DNA of 9,375 nucleotides from Chloroflexota bacterium. Lineage in GTDB: Bacteria; Chloroflexota; Anaerolineae; UBA7937. Made by a program: the position numbers and the translations under genes. Positions 5,698-9,375 of this stretch are shown piece after piece; within the stretch, counting starts at the first letter, position 1, and every line of letters starts with the position of its first letter. Location of the stretch: NCBI GenBank assembly GCA_003453555.1, contig DMLA01000252.1, positions 1 to 9,375 of the forward strand, given 5' to 3'. The notes below the pieces were generated by a model, which made no database searches, was not told the DNA's origin, and was given only the letters and a program-made list of their open reading frames with translations.

Positions 5698-6248
5698 AGA
5701 TGGTAACGCCTAGGTTGAAGAAGAGGTATAGAGAGGAGATCGTCCCCGCCCTGATGAAGCGGTTCGGTTACCGGAATGTGATGGAGGTGCCCCGCCTGGA
5801 AAAGATCGTGGTCAACATCGGCTTGGGAGAGGGGAAGGACGATGCTAAGGCGCTGGACTCCGCTTCCCAGGATATCGCTACCATCACCGGGCAGAGGCCG
5901 GTCATAACCCGGGCCAAGAAGTCGATCGCCGGCTTCAAGTTGAGGGCTGGGCACCCCATCGGGCTGAAAGCCACGGTACGGGGTAACCGGATGTACGGTT
6001 TCTTGGACCGCCTTTGCAACGTGGCCCTTGCTCGCCAGAGGGACTTCCGAGGGGTCTCGCCCGATTCCTTCGACGGGCGAGGGAACTATACCTTGGGTCT
6101 GGAGGAACAGTTGGTCTGGCCGGAGATAGATTATGATTCCATAGATAAGGTGCGAGGGATGGAGATCACCATCGTCACCACGGCTAAGACCGATGAGGAG
6201 GGCAGGGAACTTCTAAGGCTCTTGGGGATGCCCTTCAAACGTCCATAG
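5694..6248 (+). CDS. rplE: 50S ribosomal protein L5 (uL5), probable TTG start
   Basis: L5 forms the 5S rRNP with L18 and contacts the P-site tRNA and S13. From TTG 5694 the product is 184 residues, typical for L5. Landmarks: PRLKKRYREEIVPALMKRFG, RLEKIVVNIGLGEG, ITGQRPVITRAKKSIAGFKL, GHPIGLKATVRGNRMY, FDGRGNYTLGLEEQ, PEIDYDSIDKVRGMEITIVT. The conserved ALPRxRDFRG block reads ALARQRDFRG here, with Ala113 and Gln115. TTG 5694 overlaps the rplX stop as TTGA and has a well-spaced SD. ATG 5700, two codons later, is a real alternative and does not change the protein otherwise. In E. coli the S8 repressor site lies near this start; here there is no intergenic space for a separate one. Confidence 0.97.
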   Translation: MKMVTPRLKKRYREEIVPALMKRFGYRNVMEVPRLEKIVVNIGLGEGKDDAKALDSASQDIATITGQRPVITRAKKSIAGFKLRAGHPIGLKATVRGNRMYGFLDRLCNVALARQRDFRGVSPDSFDGRGNYTLGLEEQLVWPEIDYDSIDKVRGMEITIVTTAKTDEEGRELLRLLGMPFKRP

Positions 6249-6263
6249 CGAGGGGAGAGATCT

Positions 6264-6446
6264 GTGGCTAAGAAGTCGATGATCGCCAGGGAGAGGAATA
6301 GAAAGTATAAGGTTCAAGTGAGGAACCGCTGTATGATCTGCGGGCGGCCTCGGGGTTATATGCGTCGTTTTAACCTCTGCCGCATCTGTTTCCGTCGTTT
6401 GGCCCTGGAGGGAAAAATCCCAGGGGTGGTTAAATCAAGTTGGTAA
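6264..6446 (+). CDS. rpsZ: 30S ribosomal protein S14 type Z (uS14, zinc form), GTG start
   Basis: S14 is a late-binding 30S head protein. This is the short form: 60 residues from GTG 6264, beginning MAKKSMIARERNRKYKVQVR. It has cysteines C23, C26, C39 and C42 in RCMICGRPRGYMRR and LCRICFRRLA, the zinc-binding CxxC-x12-CxxC pattern of type Z S14, and ends in GKIPGVVKSSW as expected. The E. coli form is about 100 residues and lacks these cysteines. SD GGGGAG (6252-6257) sits six bases upstream. Lying between rplE and rpsH is its normal place. The symbol is often given as rpsN; rpsZ marks the zinc form. Confidence 0.97.
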   Translation: MAKKSMIARERNRKYKVQVRNRCMICGRPRGYMRRFNLCRICFRRLALEGKIPGVVKSSW

Positions 6447-6464
6447 GATATAGGGAGCCATCAT

Positions 6465-6860
6465 ATGAGTACCGATCCTATCGCTGATATGTTGACCCGC
6501 ATACGGAATGGTATCGCCGCTCGACATGAGTGGGTCTTGGTGCCTGCTTCCAAGATGAAGATCACCTTGGCAAAGATCCTCCAGGAGGAGGGGTACATCG
6601 AAAGGTTCGAGGTGACCAAGGATAAGCCCCAGCCCGTAATAAGGGTCTGGTTAAAATATACCGAGGATGATAAGCCGGCGCTCACGGGGCTGAAAAGGGT
6701 CTCTAAGCCAGGCTCCAGGATCTACGCCCCAGCGGACAAGATCCCTCGGGTGCTGAGTGGCATGGGGGTCGCTATCCTCTCCACCTCCCGGGGGGTGATG
6801 ACCGACCAGGAGGCGCGACGGTTGGGGGTAGGTGGCGAGGTCTTATGTTATATCTGGTGA
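6465..6860 (+). CDS. rpsH: 30S ribosomal protein S8 (uS8)
   Basis: S8 is a primary binder of the 16S central domain; in E. coli it also represses the spc operon by binding its mRNA. The product is 131 residues, the usual size. It starts MSTDPIADMLTRIRNGIAAR, continues with VPASKMKITLAKILQEEGYI, and ends with VAILSTSRGVMTDQEARRLG followed by GGEVLCYIW, the S8 C-terminal signature. ATG 6465 has SD AGGGAG (6452-6457) seven bases upstream. The rpsH stop lies inside a GGTGAGGT stretch that serves as the rplF SD, so the two genes are likely coupled. Confidence 0.98.
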   Translation: MSTDPIADMLTRIRNGIAARHEWVLVPASKMKITLAKILQEEGYIERFEVTKDKPQPVIRVWLKYTEDDKPALTGLKRVSKPGSRIYAPADKIPRVLSGMGVAILSTSRGVMTDQEARRLGVGGEVLCYIW

Positions 6861-6868
6861 GGTAGTAG

Positions 6869-7420
6869 ATGTCTAGGATAGGGCGTATGCCCGTCGAGGT
6901 GCCGGCCGGCGTCCAGGTGGAGATCGAAGATAGTCGGGTCACAGTTAGGGGGCCCAAGGGGGAACTTGCTCGCCTCTTCCACCCCGACATGACCATCTCC
7001 TTGGAGGAGGGGCAGATCATCGTTCGCCGGCCCACAGATAACCGCAAGCATCGCTCCCTTCACGGCCTCACCCGAGCCCTTCTAGCCAACATGGTTCAGG
7101 GGGTGAGCGAGGGTTTCCGCAAGGAACTGGAGATCGTAGGGGTCGGCTATCGGGCCGAGATACAGGGCGAAAAATTGGTCCTCAATGTGGGCTATTCGCA
7201 TTCTGTGGCCATAGTTCCCCCAGAAGGGATAACTATCACTGTAGGTAGGGGGGCAAAGCGGATCGCTGTGGAGGGGGTGGACAAGGAGTTGGTGGGCCAG
7301 ATAGCAGCCCAGATCAGGGCGGTCAGAAAGCCGGAGCCCTACAAGGGGAAGGGGATCCGGTACGTGGGTGAGCAGGTGCGGCGTAAGGCTGGGAAGGCGG
7401 GCAAGATCGGAGGCTTCTAA
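6869..7420 (+). CDS. rplF: 50S ribosomal protein L6 (uL6)
   Basis: L6 sits at the base of the L7/L12 stalk near the factor-binding site and the sarcin-ricin loop. It consists of two similar alpha/beta domains. The product has 183 residues, as usual. Domain 1 starts MSRIGRMPVEVPAGV and includes VTVRGPKGELAR and RSLHGLTRALLANMVQGV. Domain 2 includes ELEIVGVGYRAEIQG and LNVGYSHSV, and the C-terminus has PEPYKGKGIRYVGEQVRRK and KAGK, the L6 signature. SD GAGGT (6859-6863) is five bases from ATG 6869 and overlaps the rpsH stop. The stop joins rplR as TAATG. Confidence 0.98.
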   Translation: MSRIGRMPVEVPAGVQVEIEDSRVTVRGPKGELARLFHPDMTISLEEGQIIVRRPTDNRKHRSLHGLTRALLANMVQGVSEGFRKELEIVGVGYRAEIQGEKLVLNVGYSHSVAIVPPEGITITVGRGAKRIAVEGVDKELVGQIAAQIRAVRKPEPYKGKGIRYVGEQVRRKAGKAGKIGGF

Positions 7421-7788
7421 TGGAAAGAAGCGAAGTCAAGAGGAAGGCTCGCCTTCGGCGGCACCAGCGGGTGCGAAAGAAGGTGAGGGGGAGAGACGGG
7501 CGTCCTCGGCTCAGCGTCTTCAGGAGTGCTCGCCACATCTACGCCCAGATCATCGACGATACCCGAGGGCATACCCTGGCCTCCGCCTCCACTCTGGATA
7601 AGGAACTCAAAAACAAACTTGAGGGGCTGAGGAAGAGGGAACAGGCCCGGTTGGTAGGGGAGACCTTGGCCCGCCGAGCCAAGTCCCGAGGTGTGACAAG
7701 AGTGGTCTTCGATCGAGGCGGCTACAGGTACCATGGAAGGGTACGCTCCTTGGCTGAGGGGGTACGGGAAGCCGGCCTAGAGTTCTAG
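7420..7788 (+). CDS. rplR: 50S ribosomal protein L18 (uL18)
   Basis: L18 binds 5S rRNA and, with L5, anchors it in the central protuberance. The product is 122 residues, normal for bacterial L18. It has a basic N-terminus (KRKARLRRHQRVRKKVRG), then GRPRLSVFRSARHIYAQIID. The C-terminal signature is VVFDRGGYRYHGRVRSLAEG followed by VREAGLEF. ATG 7420 overlaps the rplF stop as TAATG, and SD GGAGG (7409-7413) is six bases upstream. It is followed eleven bases later by rpsE. Confidence 0.98.
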   Translation: MERSEVKRKARLRRHQRVRKKVRGRDGRPRLSVFRSARHIYAQIIDDTRGHTLASASTLDKELKNKLEGLRKREQARLVGETLARRAKSRGVTRVVFDRGGYRYHGRVRSLAEGVREAGLEF

Positions 7789-7799
7789 AGGGGAGCCTA

Positions 7800-8303
7800 G
7801 TGGAAGAGGAACTTTTGGAAGAGAAGGTAGTTCAGATCACTCGCGTGGCGAAGGTGGTGAAGGGAGGACGCCGTTTCGGCTTTCGGGCCGTGGTGGTAGT
7901 GGGTGACCACCGAGGTCGGGTAGGGGCAGGCGTCGGCCGAGCCCGAGAGGTGCCCGAGGCGATCCGCAAAGGGATCGAGAAGGCTAAGAGATCTATGATC
8001 GAGGTGCCTCTGGTGGGGACGACCATCCCTCACCAGGTCCTGTCCAAATACGGGGCGGCCAAAGTCCTTCTCAAGCCCGCTTCCCCGGGGACGGGAGTGA
8101 TCGCCGGGGGAGGGGTTCGGGCCGTAGTGGAGGTGGCGGGGATAAAGGATATCCTTTCCAAGTCGTTGGGGAGTGCTAATATCCTCAATGTGGTAAAAGC
8201 CACTCTCGAAGGGCTGCGGCAACTGAAGAGCGTGGAAGAAGAGGCCAAAAGAAGGGGCAAACCGAGGGAAGATGTGTTGCCTCACTGGGCGAGAGGTGGC
8301 TGA
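7800..8303 (+). CDS. rpsE: 30S ribosomal protein S5 (uS5), GTG start
   Basis: S5 lies at the mRNA entry side of the 30S subunit with S3 and S4 and influences decoding fidelity. The product is 167 residues, typical. After a short acidic leader (MEEELLEEKVVQ), the N-terminal dsRBD-like S5 domain reads ITRVAKVVKGGRRFGFRAVV and VVGDHRGRVGAGVGRAREVP. The C-terminal part has LKPASPGTGVIAGGGVRAVV and SANILNVVKATLEGL. The VKGGRRF loop is the region where spectinomycin-resistance changes occur in other bacteria; no indel is seen. The start is GTG 7800, with SD GGGGAG (7790-7795) four bases upstream. The stop forms TGATG with rpmD. Confidence 0.97.
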   Translation: MEEELLEEKVVQITRVAKVVKGGRRFGFRAVVVVGDHRGRVGAGVGRAREVPEAIRKGIEKAKRSMIEVPLVGTTIPHQVLSKYGAAKVLLKPASPGTGVIAGGGVRAVVEVAGIKDILSKSLGSANILNVVKATLEGLRQLKSVEEEAKRRGKPREDVLPHWARGG

Positions 8304-8497
8304 TGGCTAAAAGGTTGCGCATAACCTGGGTGAAGAGCGCCATCGGCTACTCCCAGCGGCAGAAGGAGACCATCAGGACCTTGGGCCTGAGGAGGCTGGG
8401 AGATCGGGTGGAGAGGGAAGATTCTCCCAGCCTGAGAGGGATGGTGCAAAAGGTGAGTCATCTGGTGGAAGTCGAGGAGATAGAGGCTGAGCAGTGA
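8303..8497 (+). CDS. rpmD: 50S ribosomal protein L30 (uL30)
   Basis: L30 is a small 50S protein found in many but not all bacteria. The product is 64 residues, slightly longer than the usual 58-61. It begins MAKRLRITWVKSAIGYSQRQ, matching the family opening (xLxITxVKSxIGxxxxQ), then KETIRTLGLRRLGDRVERED and MVQKVSHLVEVEEI, the expected second half. ATG 8303 overlaps the rpsE stop as TGATG, and SD GAGGTG (8293-8298) is four bases upstream. Its own stop overlaps rplO as GTGA. Confidence 0.97.
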   Translation: MAKRLRITWVKSAIGYSQRQKETIRTLGLRRLGDRVEREDSPSLRGMVQKVSHLVEVEEIEAEQ

Positions 8498-8967
8498 AAC
8501 TCCATGAGTTGCGTCCTCCGAAAAGGACGAAGAGGAAGAGAAAGAGGGTGGGCCGAGGGCACGCTGCGGGACAGGGCAAGAGCGCTGGCCGGGGAACTAA
8601 GGGGCAGAAAGCCCGCTCTGGTGGCGGCGTACGACCCTATTTCGAGGGGGGACAGTTGCCCTTGGTGCGGCGGTTGCCTCAGAAACGGGGCTTCCATAAC
8701 CCTTTCCAGAAAGAATACGCTATCGTAAACGTGGAGAGGTTGAACGAGGGGTTTGAGGCGGGAACGCAAGTTAGCCCCCAAGTCTTGGTCGAGGCTGGGG
8801 TAATCAAATCGGCCGCTCTCCCGGTTAAGGTACTGGGTAGAGGGAAACTGGAGAAGCCCTTGACCGTTCGGGCTCACGCCTTCTCCCACACCGCTCGGTC
8901 GAAGATCGAGGCCGCGGGGGGTGAGATCGAGGTTTTGGAGTTCAAGTGGGTGCGTGGTAGGAGGTAG
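8494..8967 (+). CDS. rplO: 50S ribosomal protein L15 (uL15), GTG start
   Basis: L15 is a late 50S assembly protein with a long glycine- and arginine-rich N-terminal extension that threads into 23S rRNA. The product is 157 residues, within the family range. It begins MKLHELRPPKRTKRKRKRVG, then RGHAAGQGKSAGRGTKGQKA and YFEGGQLPLVRRLPQKRGF, the standard L15 layout. The C-terminal globular part includes VLGRGKLEKPLTVRAHAFS and IEAAGGEIEVLE. The GTG at 8494 overlaps the rpmD stop as GTGA; it is supported by the family start MKLHEL and by GAGG at 8483-8486, seven bases upstream. It is followed six bases later by secY, the usual order. Confidence 0.98.
   Translation: MKLHELRPPKRTKRKRKRVGRGHAAGQGKSAGRGTKGQKARSGGGVRPYFEGGQLPLVRRLPQKRGFHNPFQKEYAIVNVERLNEGFEAGTQVSPQVLVEAGVIKSAALPVKVLGRGKLEKPLTVRAHAFSHTARSKIEAAGGEIEVLEFKWVRGRR
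8956..8965 (+). promoter_or_regulatory. Shine-Dalgarno for secY
   Basis: GGTAGGAGGT at the end of rplO carries a full AGGAGG core eight bases upstream of ATG 8974. It is one of the strongest ribosome binding sites in the window, fitting a gene whose product goes to the membrane and may need independent initiation. Confidence 0.75.
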
Positions 8968-8973
8968 CGAGCC

Positions 8974-9375
8974 ATGGAGACGATAAGGGCGGTGCTCAAC
9001 GCCTTCAAATTGCCAGATCTTAGGCGGAAGATATTCTTCACCTTGGGGATCCTGGTGGTCTACCGCTTGGCGGCCCATATCCCTCTGCCTGGGGTGGATG
9101 CTGATGCCCTCCGCACCGTCTTTCGACAGAGCCAACTTTTGGGCCTCTTCGACATGCTCTCCGGGGGAGCGATGTCCACCTTCTCAGTGGTGGCTATGGG
9201 GGTCTACCCCTATATCACGGCCACTATCATCATGCAGTTGCTCACGCCTATGATCCCCCGACTTCAAGAGATGGCCCAAGAGGGCGAGGCGGGCAGGCAG
9301 AGGATCAACCAGTATACTCATATTCTAACCGTGCCCTTAGCCGCCTTATCAGGGGTGGGTCAGGCTACGTGGCTC
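8974..9375 (+). CDS. secY: Preprotein translocase subunit SecY (3' truncated by window)
   Basis: SecY is the membrane channel of the Sec translocon, working with SecE/SecG and either SecA or a bound ribosome. I translated 134 residues from ATG 8974 with no stop before the window edge; full SecY is about 420-450 residues. The N-terminus METIRAVLNAFKLPDLRRKI is the cytoplasmic amphipathic start. TM1 runs about residues 20-38 and ends in AHIPLPGVD. The plug region follows with LLGLFDMLSGGAMSTFSVVA, and TM2 is around GVYPYITATIIMQLLTPMIP. The cytoplasmic QEGEAGRQRINQYT precedes TM3. These match SecY closely. secY after rplO is the standard spc arrangement. Confidence 0.97.
   Translation, partial: METIRAVLNAFKLPDLRRKIFFTLGILVVYRLAAHIPLPGVDADALRTVFRQSQLLGLFDMLSGGAMSTFSVVAMGVYPYITATIIMQLLTPMIPRLQEMAQEGEAGRQRINQYTHILTVPLAALSGVGQATWL

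Noticed and set aside
5235..5954. Long minus-strand open frame (239 codons) opposite rplN, rplX and rplE
   Set aside because: It lies wholly antisense to three conserved genes, its translation is low-complexity with no recognisable motif, and codon bias of the + strand easily leaves such frames open.
8087..8121. Possible G-quadruplex (several G-runs) inside rpsE
   Set aside because: One loop would be about ten bases, and the G-runs are explained by conserved Gly/Pro codons of the S5 PASPGTGVIAGGG segment.
8458..9135. Minus-strand open frame (225 codons) opposite rplO and secY
   Set aside because: Shadow of rplO and the secY start; no conserved domain is visible and it has no independent support.
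1..9375. Mobile element, CRISPR, defence or other novel system hidden in the window
   Set aside because: Every stretch is accounted for by canonical ribosomal-protein genes in canonical order; the largest gap is 52 nt, and no direct repeats, tRNA-like or integrase-like sequences were seen.

Overview
The window is a contiguous bacterial ribosomal-protein supercluster (S10 operon followed by spc operon), with every gene on the + strand. It opens with what looks like the last codons of tuf (EF-Tu). It then runs rpsJ-rplC-rplD-rplW-rplB-rpsS-rplV-rpsC-rplP-rpmC-rpsQ (S10 part) and rplN-rplX-rplE-rpsZ-rpsH-rplF-rplR-rpsE-rpmD-rplO (spc part). It ends inside secY. That is 21 complete ribosomal-protein genes plus two partial genes, in the classic bacterial order with nothing inserted, lost or broken.

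Organism: clearly a bacterium (bacterial-type L2, L3, L4, L16 and L18, and bacterial gene order). Several proteins resemble Chloroflexota from memory of the families: the L2 tail around GMPSPKSPWGKPTLG, the L4 N-terminus, and the SecY start with PDLRRKI, SGGAM and VAMGVYPYITA. I regard Chloroflexota as likely but unproven; a phylogeny would be needed. The coding strand is visibly rich in purines and G, with many AGG/GGG/GAG codons, and about a third of the genes start with GTG or TTG.

Layout: packing is extremely tight. Many junctions overlap (ATGA, GTGA, TTGA, TGATG, TAATG, and a 7-nt rpsC/rplP overlap) or abut directly, and most genes have a purine-rich Shine-Dalgarno (SD) inside the end of the preceding gene. 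This implies one long polycistronic mRNA with translational coupling. The only gaps above 20 nt are upstream of rpsJ (32 nt), between rplB and rpsS (40 nt) and between rpsQ and rplN (52 nt). The last two each hold a small inverted repeat. I see no promoter, no terminator, no RNA gene, no mobile element, no CRISPR and no stretch over 300 nt without a gene.

How the genes work together: the products are components of the 30S subunit (S10, S19, S3, S17, S14, S8, S5) and the 50S subunit (L3, L4, L23, L2, L22, L16, L29, L14, L24, L5, L6, L18, L30, L15). SecY is the membrane channel that receives nascent chains at the L23/L29 exit-tunnel rim. L24 and S14 are both in their cysteine-bearing (zinc-binding) forms.

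Frank assessment: I looked for a hidden or novel system on both strands and did not find one. The long minus-strand frames are shadows of conserved genes. What remains of interest is modest: two intergenic hairpins, no room for an E. coli-type autoregulatory leader, and some substitutions at usually conserved positions in L22, L5, S17 and L2.
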